64,000 nucleotides of DNA from Cavia porcellus (Eukaryota; Chordata; Mammalia; Rodentia; Caviidae). The stretch is taken from NCBI RefSeq assembly GCF_034190915.1, contig NW_026947492.1, positions 14,762,001-14,826,000 on the forward strand. The letters run 5' to 3'. Shown here piece after piece: positions 12,294 to 23,890 of the stretch; the stretch's first letter is position 1, and each line of letters begins with the position of its first letter. The position numbers and the translations under genes were made by a program. The notes below the pieces were generated by a model. The model saw only the letters and a program-made list of their open reading frames with translations, made no database searches and was not told where the DNA came from.

Positions 12294-13199
12294 TTCCCAT
12301 AGTTTCTAATCCTTGATACAACCCACATTTTGGGGGGGCCTTCTGTGTGGGTAGAGCTGACTTCTGCATCTAGGATGTTTAGCAGCACCTTTGGCTTCTA
12401 CACCCTAATGCCAATACCATGCACACACACACACACAATTGCAGATGCCCCTAGAAGGATGCTGAAGCTGCCCAGTTGAGAACTACTGTTTCTAATAAGC
12501 GTCTTGCAAACAAGGCTCACTTGTATGGATTCTGATTATTTCTTAAACAGAGCCAGGGAACCAAATCTTGCATAAGCTGCCTAAAATGTGAGCAGGCAGA
12601 ATTCTAGGCCAAGGCCACTGAAGGCTCTAGGCCATGGGGTGGCTGAACGCACAGTCCCTGGTCATTCATGAGAGCATGTGTGTCACTGTTTCTCACCAGC
12701 CCATGTATTTTCAACAGTTCATTTCACCAGTTTAAAAATGATTTCTAACACTGTGCACACGAACCAAACTCACATTCCTAGGAATGGAGGTCACTAAAGA
12801 GTGTACGGTAGCCACTTCAAGGGTATGGACTTTTGATTAGAGACATTCAGAGATTAAATAACCAACCCTGAAGTGTGACATATACAACACACTTGCCATA
12901 CAGAAGTAATCTTATATAAAGGCATTAGAGCAGCTCAATAGAACAGCTAGGTAGGTATGCCAATTTGTCTTATTATTTTAGAGATGTTATTGATCCATGA
13001 AATTCAAAACACTGAAAACCACTGCCCTGCACCACTCTGCTCTTTTGTGAGAGGGTTCTCAGGAGGGTGCGCGTTCCTCCAAGGGGAGCCTTGCACTCAG
13101 ACTGCTCCTTCCTGTGACTCGTAGCCCAATTTTAATGAAACCAATATCCCCGGCCCCTTTTCCCAGCTGACAGTGTGGCTGGCTCAGCACAGAGTCAGT

Positions 13200-13560
13200 C
13201 AGCTCAGAGTCCATCTTGGGGGTGAACGGCATGATTGCCAAGCAGAGTTTGCTTCTCAGTGAGTTTGTGTGTATAAGAATGCACAAGTTGCAATTAATTC
13301 CCAGCGAAGTCACTCTCAAGTTAATTACAAATGCAAAGTGTGAGTCTAAATGTTATGAGATTATAAAATGGCTTAATAATGGGAACAATGAGATTGGAGC
13401 ATATGCATTCTGGCCATGTAAATATTTCATAACAGTGCCAATCTGATTTCATTTGCCTAATCATGCCATTGATATGCAGCCACCAGCCTGCAAATAGAAA
13501 GGCTGAATTGCAGCAGATCACCCTTCTAATGTCATAATTATTAATATTGGAGGGAAATAG
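13200..13560. other. Repeat-free candidate conserved non-coding element
   Basis: Dense homeodomain/POU-like cores (TTGCAATTAATTCC, AGTTAATTACAAATGCAA, GCATATGCATTC, GTCATAATTATTAATATTGG) and no repeat signature: composition typical of developmental enhancers. Confidence 0.5.
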
Positions 13561-14040
13561 AACTGCTGCTCTCCGCTGGAAGTTGTTGGGCCCTTTGAAT
13601 TGAGAGAGGAAAGGCACCGCTGGGGAAAGAGGAGGAAGGTGAGGGACCCGCCCCAGCACCCCCACTGTTTGTGAGCCCAAAGTATTTAGGTAATTAGACA
13701 GCTCAACAAATTAAAGTAATGAGAAGGCAAACAGGAGAGAGAGTTGCGGGGCACCAATTCCCCAGCTTTCAATCAAAATCGTAATGGAATACACACAGAA
13801 CTTGAGCAAAAGAAAGTGAAGGGGGATGTTTCGCAGCAGGGAGAGCTAGAACCTTCTATGCCTGAGAGCTCCGATGGTGGCCCGATGGGGGTGTGGGGGA
13901 GCAGGGCAGCAGCCTCTCTACTGTTTGGTTTCCTCTATCTCGTAGAGTCTTCTGTATCCCTTGTGCTCCAAGCCTTTTATCTGCATGGAATCGGGCCTTT
14001 TTTCTGTCCAGCTGCATCGCCTGGAACATACCTTCGTCGT

Positions 14041-14083
14041 TGACTCAGCTGCGCATGCGCATCTCATCTTTCCACTTCCGGGA
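14041..14083 (+). promoter_or_regulatory. AP-1/MARE, NRF1 and ETS motif cluster (promoter-like)
   Basis: Within 43 bp: TGACTCAGC (14041-14049), the perfect 12-bp palindrome TGCGCATGCGCA (14050-14061, NRF1) and CACTTCCGG (14073-14081, ETS). A TATATA lies about 50 bp further on. No known exon follows; 14153-14512 is open but unrecognisable and contains a MIR. It may be a lncRNA promoter, an enhancer or an old promoter remnant. Confidence 0.5.
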
Positions 14084-14224
14084 CGAGCCAGGTCCCATCA
14101 GGACACTCTGTCTGCATCCTCCAGGGATATATAGTGCTGGAAGCAGGGTGGCTTGACTGATTCCACGGACAGTAGCAGAAACTCTCCTAGGCGGCACAGA
14201 AAAAGAAAAGCTGCCAGTTTGGAG

Positions 14225-14340
14225 CCCTGGCCCACACTTGGCTGTGCAACCTTGAGCAAGAGCCCCAACCCCTCTGGGTCTCAGTTTCCTCATCTGTTCT
14301 ATGGTGGTTATAATACCTATCCTGCAGTTCTTTGTAGAAG
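14225..14340 (+). mobile_element. MIR fragment
   Basis: GCTGTGCAACCTTGAGCAAG, GTCTCAGTTTCCTCATCTG. A second MIR stretch is at 14660-14705 and a third at 14885-14990. Confidence 0.7.
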
Positions 14341-16073
14341 ATTACTCAAGACAAAGAACGTGTGGTCACTGTTTATTTATTTATTCATCATTTCACAGAG
14401 AATTTGGAACTGCCAAAATGCTTCACAAATGTCAAATATGACGCCAGTGCTGAAGACACAGTTTTCAGCCTTTATTTTCTCTGTTATTCTGTTTCAGGAA
14501 ACCTCTGTCTAGCCAGAGGAGTTGTCTACCTGGAAAAAACACTCTAGTGTTCTCCTAAAGAATAATCTTTATCTCCAGAACCTCTTGAATATAAGATTCA
14601 TAGCTATTGACATAGGATTCTATTAAGCAGTCCATTCTATGTGCTTTTAAAAAACCGAGAAAATCATTTAACGTCTTTAAGCCTCAGCCTCCTCATCTAT
14701 AAATTAGTGTGAAGATTGAGATAGCATATCAGATACTCAGTAATGTGCCAACTCATGAAAGCTCTAGCTCTGTATTATGTATTATGACTGTTATTCATTT
14801 ACTTGTAAGTTATTATTACTATATGATAAATAATACCATACAGTATGATAAATTACTACACAGAGGTAGGAGCAGAAACGTCAAAGCCCAAATTTTGGCT
14901 TCATTTCTGTTTATTACCTTGAACAAGTCCTTAACCTCTTTGTGCCTCCATTTTCCTAACTTTAAAAAGGCAAATAAGAATAATTACCTAACTTGGCCAG
15001 ATGTGATGATTATTTCTGTTAATCTCTATAAAGCAATTAGACTCCAGCCTGGAAGAATCCATTTCCATTGTGTTTCAATGCATGGAAATCAGGCACACAG
15101 ACCACTGGATCCAGTTCCTCAATTGACAACCTCGATCCCAGTGGTCTTCACCCCTTTTTGACGCCTTCCTCTGGCTGGAACAAAGGAGGAGCAGAGTCCT
15201 TCCTTCCCACCTTGCCCTCCTCCCTCAGGGACATGGTGAGCTAAGGATATTAGCACAAGTTGGACTTAATCAGGATGAGACCGCAGAGCAGATGCTGCTT
15301 GTGTGCAGAACTTGGAGCAGCAGAATTGGCTGCAGACGGCTTTGGAGCTGCTCGTAGAAGACTAATTGGTTTCTTTCTGGCGATTTTTCACCCCTAAGTG
15401 ATCAAGAAAGATGTCTCAGAGGCTCATCTGCTTGCAGGTGCTCAGGTCAATGAATATTTGTGTCCAGGGAGAGGTAAAGATTGTCTCTTTTTTTTGTCCT
15501 CTCCAAAAGAAGCATAATAGCTTTTGGCCCAGTCAAAGATTTAACTCTTGAGTGATTTTTGGAACCCAAAGGAGATAGAGGTCACCTCCAAAAGTGCATG
15601 GGGCCTCTGACTCTTGCGCACTCTTGGGAAGACCGAGAGTCCTAGAGGGTTAGGTAGATTTGTTAGTCATTTCATTACTGAGGCATCTGGGGAGAAGAGC
15701 TCGGCTCTCAGGGGTAGGGGTCATGCTGAACCATAGGAAGGTCCCCTCAAGAGTGATTCCCCCGTAGAGCCCTTTCTGTCCCTGCACACACCTCCAATAT
15801 TGCTGCATTGTGCTGGGTTCTATACCTTCAGCTGTGTGCTGTGTCCTGGGACAGGGGCTCTGTCTCGTGTGCAACTCTCGCAAACACTGACCAATCATTT
15901 ACCACATTTCCAGGACTACTTCCCTTCCCTTTGTCCATGTTAACTCATTTAACCCTTACAGCCATCCTGTAAGATAGGTGCAGTAACTATCCCCATTAGC
16001 GGATGCAAATTAAAACAATACTGAGGTTCTGTCTTGCTTCAGAAAAAATGGCCCCCATCAAGAAATCAAATAA

Positions 16074-16215
16074 ACCATGTTTGGTGGTGCACACCTGTAA
16101 GCCCAGCACTCGGGAGGCTGAGGTAGGAGGATTGTTGCCAGTTCGAGACAAGCCTGGGCTACAAAGTGAGCTCAAGGCCAGCCTGAACTGCATAGCAAGA
16201 CCCTGACTCAAAAAG
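16074..16215 (+). mobile_element. B1 SINE
   Basis: GTAAGCCCAGCACTCGGG and the two 29-bp halves (TTCGAGACAAGCCTGGGC / CTCAAGGCCAGCCTGAAC). Next to an L1 3' fragment. Confidence 0.9.
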
Positions 16216-16224
16216 AAAAGAAAT

Positions 16225-16910
16225 CAAATAACAGCAAATGCTGGTGAGGCCACTGGTAAAAAAGGAAGCCTTCTACTGTTGGTGGGAGTGTAAACTGGTA
16301 CAACTACTATGGAAGTCAGTGTGGCGAGTCCTCAAAAACCAAAAAGAGACATTCCATTCAACCCAGCTATTCCTTTTCAAGATATCTTCCAGAAGAAGTT
16401 AAAGACATCATCATTACAGTAATGTGTGCCCATGTTTATAGCAGCACAACTCATTAAATCTTGGAAGTGGCCTGGCTACATGTCCACTAACAGATGAACA
16501 AATAAAGAAAAAATTTTTTACACAATGGAGTACTGCTCTGTCATAAAGAAGAACAACTTTAGTCATTTGTAGGAAAAATGGATATAGTTTGGGGTTATGA
16601 TAGGTGAAATAAATCAGACACAGAAACTTAAATATTACACAGTTTCCCTTAATGAGAAACCCAAGGTGTAAATAAATTAAAGGACAAGACAAAGATAGAT
16701 AACAGGAAACAAGGAGATACATATTTTACAGATGGGAAAGAGACCAAGAAATGGAGGATGAAAGAGGGAAGGGGAGAGGATATAAAAACGCTTAAGATGC
16801 TTTGTGGACAGGTGCAACCCCCCCCCCCATGATGACTGCGATCATTACGTTCTGCAAAATATACTAATAAAAATATTAAAAATAAAATAGAATGAAAAAT
16901 AACCAAAATT
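16225..16910 (+). mobile_element. L1 3' fragment
   Basis: GTTGGTGGGAGTGTAAACTG, TTTATAGCAGCACAAC, CACAATGGAGTACTGC and GTGAAATAAATCAGACAC are the usual landmarks of the L1 ORF2 end. Stops break any frame. Confidence 0.85.
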
Positions 16911-17033
16911 TTTAAAAAGAAATTGAAAAGCACAGGTCACATACAGATTGAATTAGGAAGTCTGGCGAGTCTTATACTTCTGTCCTCCTTGTATCGTTTT
17001 GGGTTTTTTACTTGCTTTTTGCTTTTTGCTTTG

Positions 17034-17153
17034 CTTGAGACAGGGTCTCGCTATGTAGCTCAGGCTGGCCTTGAACTTGCTTATGTAGCCCAGGTCAGTT
17101 ATGGATTCATGGCAACCTCCCTGCCTCAGCCTCCCAAGCTCTGGGATTACAGG
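17034..17153 (-). mobile_element. B1 SINE
   Basis: TTGAGACAGGGTCTCGCTATG to GGGATTACAGG in reverse. Confidence 0.85.
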
Positions 17154-17399
17154 CTCTCCTTGTGTCTTTAAACACCAGCGTGTCACGTGCTTCATGCCTT
17201 TTATTAAACTAAGGACAAAGGAAAATGGCGGTGCCGGGGGTGTGACACAATGTGCTCTGCAAGTATCTGCCAAAGAAGTGACCCGCCAGAGGCTTGCCAA
17301 GGATGGGGCTGATTGCAGCAGGGACCCTCGCGTGACAGCAGCTGCCCCAACCTGGAGGAAACTCTTGGAAAGGGGCGGAAGAGGAAGCGTCAGAGGAGC

Positions 17400-17640
17400 A
17401 GCGAGAGGCTGCTGCGAATCAGCCTTGAAGTGGATTGAGTCTGCTCTGACAGTTCCTCCTTTATATTCTCGTTGTCATGACTTCAGTTCAAGCACTGGTG
17501 TCTCCTCTTCCATCCATGAATTAATGACAAATGGCATTGTCATTAATTACCTCTCTGAACTCCAGCCTCTTTTGTACACTGCAGCTGGACTAGCACTTCT
17601 AGAACTCAGTTCTAATCAAGCATCTTCTATGATAACAGAA
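17400..17640. other. Candidate conserved element with a 12-bp inverted repeat
   Basis: AATTAATGACAA (17519-17530) and TTGTCATTAATT (17537-17548) are perfect inverted arms around ATGGCA, placing two TAAT/ATTA cores head to head. Surrounding sequence is repeat-free. Confidence 0.55.
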
Positions 17641-17943
17641 AATGCTCCCCCCAGCCAGTACAGCAGCTTCGTGGTTGCCCAGGTAACGGTCTCTGTTCCA
17701 GTTCTGGTTGTTTCTGTCTCACAGAAACGGCTGATGACAGTGCGGCATAGCTGGTTGTTAAGATGCACATTGTATAAACCAATCCCCAACTGACGATCCC
17801 ATTCCGCCTCTGTACCTCCTGCTTGCTTATCCCGTGTAAGCTGTAGGCCTCTGGTAGATGAGGGTAGTGAGGGCAACACTTTTAAAGTTAGATGTAGGAT
17901 TTGAATTTCTGCCTTGTTACTTAGAGTTGAAAGAATCTGGGCA

Positions 17944-18039
17944 GGGGCTGGGGATTTAGCTCAGCGGCATGAGTGCCTGCCTTGCAAGCATGCAGTCGTG
18001 AGCTTAATCCCTGCTACTGATTTAAAAAAAAAAAAAAAC
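17944..18039 (+). mobile_element. ID SINE
   Basis: GGGGCTGGGGATTTAGCTC with A15 tail. The B box is mutated (GAGCTTAATCC). Confidence 0.88.
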
Positions 18040-18328
18040 AGAGTTTGAGCAAGTTATTCAGTCTCCTGAGCCTGGGTGCTGCATCAGTAAAGAAAAATAA
18101 GGAAGTTATCCTGCAGAATTGTTGAGAAACTGGAGAGGATTCCTTCAGTGGATTCAGTGTGTGCTGAGAACCTGTCAATGGCAGGCATCTCAGGAAGCTC
18201 GCTCCACGTGCAGATGGAAGGGACACAGGACACAAGTACTGCGTTTATGAAGTGCCTCATGCATGTCTGGCATGTAGCTGAATTCTGGTGAATGGTCACT
18301 GCTTTTCTTTCAAAATATTTCCAAAGGC

Positions 18329-18411
18329 GACACTAGAGATTTAGCCCTTAGAGGCAAAGCGCTGTCTGGCAAGCACAAGGTCCTGGGTTTGATTCCTGGT
18401 ACAAAAAAAAA
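18329..18411 (+). mobile_element. ID SINE, type II, degraded
   Basis: GAGATTTAGCCCTTAGAGGC, CTGGCAAGCACAAGGTCCTG, GATTCCTGGTACAAAAAA; no GATAAAAA tail. Confidence 0.75.
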
Positions 18412-20290
18412 TCACAAGGCCTAGTAACAGACATGCGTTTACCTACCCAAGACAGTGCTAGAAGGAATGACCCGTTTCCTTGATTTCAACCGGAAGATTC
18501 AGAAGCTTCCTAAAGGAAGGGCATGTCCTGTCTGTCACTGAACAATCGTACTTCTAGTGCCAGGCATAGCACCAAATGGATAGTAGGTGTTAAATACTAA
18601 TTGTGGGATGATGGCTAATGCATGATGATTAAGATTTTGATTTTCATCAAAAATTTTACTGTCTTTACTTGTAAATTGGTGAAAGGTTTAATAAATAAAT
18701 CTGCTTTGATAGGCAAAGTCTTTCAAATGCAGAGCCATTCCGGAGATGAAAAGCTTCAGCTTCCCACCCGCAGCTCCTGGGCAGCCCTGCCTGGTCACCT
18801 TCCCACACTGCTCTTCTCTACCCAGCAAGAGCCAGGTCTGATTCCCAGGCTGACACTCGCAGAGCACACACCAGAGCCTCCACTCGGGATGCCCACGGTA
18901 GGTCATGGCCAGAGCTCACTGCACCTCCGCTCAGCGTGTAATCCTTTGAGGGTCAGCTGTAATCTCCGCTAGGTCACACATTCTTGGGGGGCCCTGTCTG
19001 TATCACAAAGCAACTAGCAGAACCCCTGCTTTTAGGAAACACTGTAACGGACCTGGCCTCCCTTTCCTTCTCCGTCTCCTCTGTCCCTGACCCTCTGCCC
19101 CGCCAGCCCTCCAAGCCAGACCCCTCTCTTCTTCTGGAACCAGACCCACTGGGCGTGTCAGACCCAGGCAGTGCTTCAGCAGAGGAGTGACGCCTTGTGT
19201 CAGGGAACAGCAAAATAGCATGTGCATCAGGATGTGGGCTGAGCCGGGCTACAGGGACCCTAATTTTCACTCTACTATCATTTTCTACTTTAAAAAATAT
19301 AATTGACAAATTGAAATTGTACATCCCTGTGGGGTACTGTGCAATGTTTTCATTATATGTATACTTTATGTTACATTCATCCCTTTTGCATGATTTTGAG
19401 TGGATTTACCTCTCTGGGCCCCATTTTCTTCACCTATAAAATAAGCAAAAGCACCTATTTCATAGCATTGTTAAAGAGACCGAAGGAGACAATCTGTCAT
19501 AGTCTCACAAGACCCTCATTAATCATAAACATTCAGAAATGTTCACTAGAACTAAAACACAAAGGCATCTGCAAAGCTCCCAAACACAAACGTCACTCAC
19601 CCCTGCCAGCCCCTAGGAACTGTAGGTCCCCAGACCCTACAGTTAAGGGAGAGGACTAAGTTCAGGTACTGCTCCCCATTTACTAGCAGAAAAGCTGAGA
19701 CAATTTCCTTAACCTGAGGCTCTATTTCCTCATCTTTGAAATGGGAATGATGCACACAGTATATCTCCTCTGAAGGGTATTGCAAAAACTGCTACCCGCT
19801 AAGCTCGGCAAATATTAGGATAAGTGGTATGACCACGGCAGCTGCACCCCACTGCCACAGGTTCTGTGGATTTGTTCACGCCAGTGCAGAGAGAACCTGC
19901 TCAGACGGTCTGCCACCATCCCCTACCCCCCGAAGGAACAGAGACAGTGGCCCTTCACTCCCATCCTGTTGTAAGTACAGCAGGAATCTGAAAGCAAAGA
20001 TGACTAAGGGATTCTTCCCCTGCTAGAACATTCGGCCAGGTTTACCACAGTTAAGGGCTAGGCAGGTGTTCTTGGGTCCCAGTGCATTCTCATACACTGC
20101 TCAGTGAGTCACAGCTGTGTGAGGCAGACCTCACAGTCCACTCTGTAACTGAGGAAACAGGTCCTCCGAACAGATGTGATTCACCAGGGACACACTGTCA
20201 TTGAGTGGCTGAGTCAGATAAAAAGGTGTGTCCCCTCCACAGAGTGACACCTCTGGTCCCCGGAGAATAAGGTTTTGATTTGATGTCTTT
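18412..20290. other. Non-coding stretch, no gene recognised
   Basis: Fragments of L2 (18545-18605), L1-like AT sequence (19270-19390) and MIR (19690-19815). 18740-19200 is moderately GC-rich with several open frames but no coding signature I recognise. Confidence 0.5.
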
Positions 20291-20295
20291 GTCTT

Positions 20296-20655
20296 CATTA
20301 CTTTTGTCTCGTTGCTGGGACAAAATATCTCACCCCCAAAATTAAGGAAGGAAAGATTTATTTAGCTTACAACTTGTGGAGGTTGCAGTCCACCATCAGC
20401 TGGCTCCAAAGCAGGGTGGCACGGCACAGGGGCAGCAGGTCAGGGTGGCAGAAGACAAAGCAGCGAGAGCAGACAGGAGGCAAGAAAGAGCCTCTTTCCT
20501 CCCTCACACTGTAAGCAGGCTACTGCCCCCCAGGTGGGTGCAGCGCTCACACCACCTCTGCACACTCCTCTGCCCAGGCTGAGGATGCTTACAAAGTAAA
20601 GACCCTGGCTCCCTGCTGAATCACTCAGTTAAACTTCTGACTTCTGAAGCTGACA
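20296..20655 (+). mobile_element. Unnamed interspersed repeat (ACAAAATATC family)
   Basis: TTACTTTTGTCTCGTTGCTG, GACAAAATATCTCAC, GGAAGGAAAGATTTATTT, CTCCAAAGCAGGGTGGCACGGC. The best preserved of four related copies in the window. Confidence 0.6.
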
Positions 20656-20766
20656 CAATGTATCAACCGTGCCAGCCTTTATTTATCTACTTATTTATTG
20701 GTACTAGGATTGAACCCTGGGCCTTCTCACTGAATACATCCCCAGCCCTATTGTTATTTTTCTGTT

Positions 20767-20880
20767 TTTCAGACAGGAGCTCATTGAGTTGTCAAGTTGC
20801 CATGCTGGGCTCAGACTCCCAATGCTCCTGTCTCAGCCTCCCATAGTTCTACAATTACAGGTTTGGGCCACAGTGGCTGG
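20767..20880 (-). mobile_element. B1-related SINE, diverged
   Basis: GACAGGAGCTCATTGAG, TCTCAGCCTCCC and CTACAATTACAGG, preceded by an ID-like remnant at 20697-20750. Confidence 0.65.
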
Positions 20881-21109
20881 GAGAGAACCAAAGGCCCAGG
20901 GCTCCTGAGGCCACACAGAAAGCAGCTGTCGAGGAAAAAGTCAGCACACCAAGAACAGAGCCCTCCCGCCTCCTACCAGCAGTGGAGACAAGCGGCTGCT
21001 TGGTGCAAACGGCCTCCAGAGAAAGGAAGGTTCTTGGGGAGCCTCTTGTCTGCGGGATTTCTGTTTCGCTGCTGGCCTCCTCTACTTGGATTCCCCACCC
21101 CAGTTTTAT

Positions 21110-21300
21110 CAAAAGGCAATTAAGCTGCCGTCTGGGGAGGCTGTGTTTGTGTTCAGGTCTTTTAATTCCAGGTCTGCATTTTCCTCTCCTTTTTATCAGC
21201 TAATGAATCCTCCCCTAATTGGAGTTTAGAATTTAGGGCCTATAATTAGGCCCATTTAGTGCTACTGAATAGGATACTTTTAACCTATTTTGCCTTATCA
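21110..21300. other. Candidate conserved TAAT-rich element
   Basis: CAGCTAATGAATCC, CCCTAATTGGAG and the inverted repeat GGGCCTA-TAAT-TAGGCCC (21236-21253). No repeat signature. Confidence 0.45.
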
Positions 21301-21540
21301 GTGAGCGATCAGCCAGGTGTGAGCATACAGCAAACAGACACAAGAAGGGCAGCCATAAAGGTTGGGTCACAGTACTTACATGTGTACACATGCATTCACA
21401 CATGGAACTGCACGCTTTTGTGGTACATGCATGTGATGTCTACAAGATGCACTGTTGCTTTTGTACACATAATGGGGTTGCGCTACTACGAAAGAGAGTG
21501 TTTGGTTGTTCACTGTTCAAGTGTATAAAAAACTTTCCTT

Positions 21541-21640
21541 GCTGAGTATGGTGACATGTGATCCTAGCACTTAGGAAGCTGAGGCAGGAGGATCACCAAG
21601 AGTTGGGGGCCAGCCTTGGCTACACAGTAAACTCAAAAAG
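21541..21640 (+). mobile_element. B1 SINE, partial
   Basis: GATCCTAGCACTTAGGAAGC and AGGCAGGAGGATCACC. Confidence 0.75.
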
Positions 21641-22035
21641 CCAGAATAACAACAGCAATCGCAAAACTCTCCTTGACTATGGTTTCAGTTACCTGCAGTC
21701 AGTCGTGGTCCAAAAACCATTAAATAGAAAATTCTAGAAATAAAAATTCATAAGTTTTTAGTAGCATGCCTTTTTGAGTATCATGATGAAATTTCACACC
21801 ATCCTACCCCTTCCTGTCCGAGATGTGGATACAGAGTATCCATACTGTATATGCTACCTGCCCAAAGTCACTTAGTAGCCATGGAGAATACCAGATCAAC
21901 TATAGTATTTCAGTTCAAGTAACCTTTATTTTACATAATAGCTGCCCCAAAGGTCAAGAGTAAGGATGCTGGCAACTTTATTACAGTATAATTATGCAGC
22001 ATAATTGTTCTATTTAGTTATTATTGTTTTTAATC

Positions 22036-22330
22036 TCGATGTCTTTCCCTTTGCTAGGACAAAATACCCAACACCCACAACCTAAAGAAAAGGAGGATTA
22101 ATTTGGCTCACAATTTTGGAGGATTCAGTCCATGGGTGACTGGCTGTAAGACTTAGTAGGTTTTCTCCACTCAAGATTTCTCATGAAGTCATGGTCAAGA
22201 TGCCTGCTGGGGCTGCTATCAGGGGGAGGCTTGCCTGGCTGGAAGGTCCACATTTCCCAGAGGCTCACTCATGTGGCTGGCGAGATGGTGCCGGCTGGAA
22301 GCTGTCCTCTCTTCACAGTGCAGCTTGGGT
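22036..22330 (+). mobile_element. Unnamed interspersed repeat (ACAAAATATC family)
   Basis: Shares GCTAGGACAAAATACCCAAC, AAGGAGGATTAATTTGGCTC and GGAGGATTCAGTCCATGG with the 20.3-kb copy. Confidence 0.55.
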
Positions 22331-22802
22331 GTCTATACTAATTTTTATTTCTGGATAAAAACATTATCATAAAGTTGGTAGGCTAAACAATACCCATTCC
22401 TTATTTCAAGGGTCCTGTAGGTCCAAAGTCCCAGCAGGCTTAACTGTGTCCTCTGCTTAATGTCTCCAAGGCCAGGGTGAAGGTGTCAGTTGGCCTCTAG
22501 ATTTGTGTCTGGAGGCTCTGGGGAAGATTCTGCTTCCAGATTCATTCAGTTTGTTGATGACACTGTCTCTTGCAATTGTAGGACTAAGTACTCCACTTTT
22601 TGCTTCCTGTTACCTGACAGCTTCTCTTAACTTCTAGAGTCACCTGTAGACCCAGGGGCTCCCCCACTGCTACACCTGCGCAAGCACATCAAGTCTCTCT
22701 CTGACTTCCTCTTCTGCTACCAGCTGAAGAAAACCTCAGCTATTGGACAGTTGGGCCCATTCAGATAATTTCTCTATCTTGAAGTCAATCCATAGCAGAA
22801 GT

Positions 22803-23010
22803 AATGCCTGTAATCCCAACCACTTTAGTAGGCTGAGGCAGGAGGATCTTGAACTCAAGTCCTGCTCGGGCAACATATTAAGACCTTCACCTCAGGAAAA
22901 AAAAAAAAAAAGCAGGGCATTGGTGGTACACATTTCTAATCCTGGCCCTCAGAAAGGTTTAGGCAAGAGGACAAGTTTGAACCCAGATTTGGTAACTTAG
23001 TGACGCAAAA
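22803..23010 (+). mobile_element. Two tandem B1-like fragments
   Basis: The first at 22803-22905 ends in A15; the second at 22912-23010 (GCAGGGCATTGGTGG) follows at once, then an ID element. A nested SINE cluster. Confidence 0.7.
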
Positions 23011-23020
23011 TAATGAAAAG

Positions 23021-23089
23021 GGCTGGGAATGTAGCTCAGTGTGAAGGCCCTGTGTGTGTTCAGTCCCCAGTACCTGGAAAAAAAAAAAG
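23021..23089 (+). mobile_element. ID SINE, internally deleted
   Basis: GGCTGGGAATGTAGCTCAGT and TTCAGTCCCCAGTACC with A tail. Immediately downstream of B1 fragments. Confidence 0.75.
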
Positions 23090-23419
23090 TCAATTGATTA
23101 ACAACCTTAATTATATCTGCAAAATCCATCTTGCCATCCAACAAAGGATAGTGCTTTGAATATATAAGGGGTAGAGCTGAGGAGGTCCTGCAGAGTATGA
23201 GATTTGCAATGCTCTGCACCTTCCCTGTACTTTAGTATTGTTGGCTTTTCATTTTTCTTGTTCTGGCCATTTAACACCATTAATTCAGTGAACATTTATT
23301 AAGTGCTCATTGTACTTGTGGAGTACAATACCTAAACTCACGTCTAGCACAGAGTAGGCACTCAGTAAATACTTGTCGACAGATTTTCCTAATGGCAGAG
23401 AGACAAAACTCAATTAGAG

Positions 23420-23565
23420 CCAAGTGTGGTGTGCAGGCCCATAATCCCAGCACTTGGGAGACTGAGGCAAGAGGAGGGCTATGAATTTGAGGCCAGCCTG
23501 GGCTACATGGTGAGTTCAGCCCTACCATGAACTACATAGAAGGACTCTGTCAACACAAACAAAGC
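23420..23565 (+). mobile_element. B1 SINE
   Basis: GCCAAGTGTGGTGTGCAGG, AATCCCAGCACTTGGGAG, GAGGCCAGCCTGGGCTAC. Confidence 0.85.
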
Positions 23566-23802
23566 AAAACGCAACAACAAAACTCAACCAGTCATTGAGT
23601 TGGCTCTTCAGAAGCTTGAAAAGATGATTGTAGGGAAAGGGACAGCAGACACGTAAATAATAACATACTAAAAATAGATAGAAAAAGAACGTAGAGAGGA
23701 TACTTTAGAATATAGAAGAGAGATTTTTTATTTCGGAGACAAATCAAAGATAACTTCCTAAGTAGGAGGTAGTAGAAAAGGTTTTATAAAAGGGAATTAG
23801 AG

Positions 23803-23890
23803 GCCAGGGATTTAGCTCAGCGGCATAAGCGCCTGCCTGGCAAGCACAAGGTCATGAGTTTGATCTCCCTACCAAAAAAAAAAAAAAAAA
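23803..23890 (+). mobile_element. ID SINE, type II
   Basis: GCCAGGGATTTAGCTCAGCG, CTGGCAAGCACAAGGTCATG and long A tail. The duplication GAATTAGAG is at 23794-23802 and 23891-23899. Confidence 0.88.
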
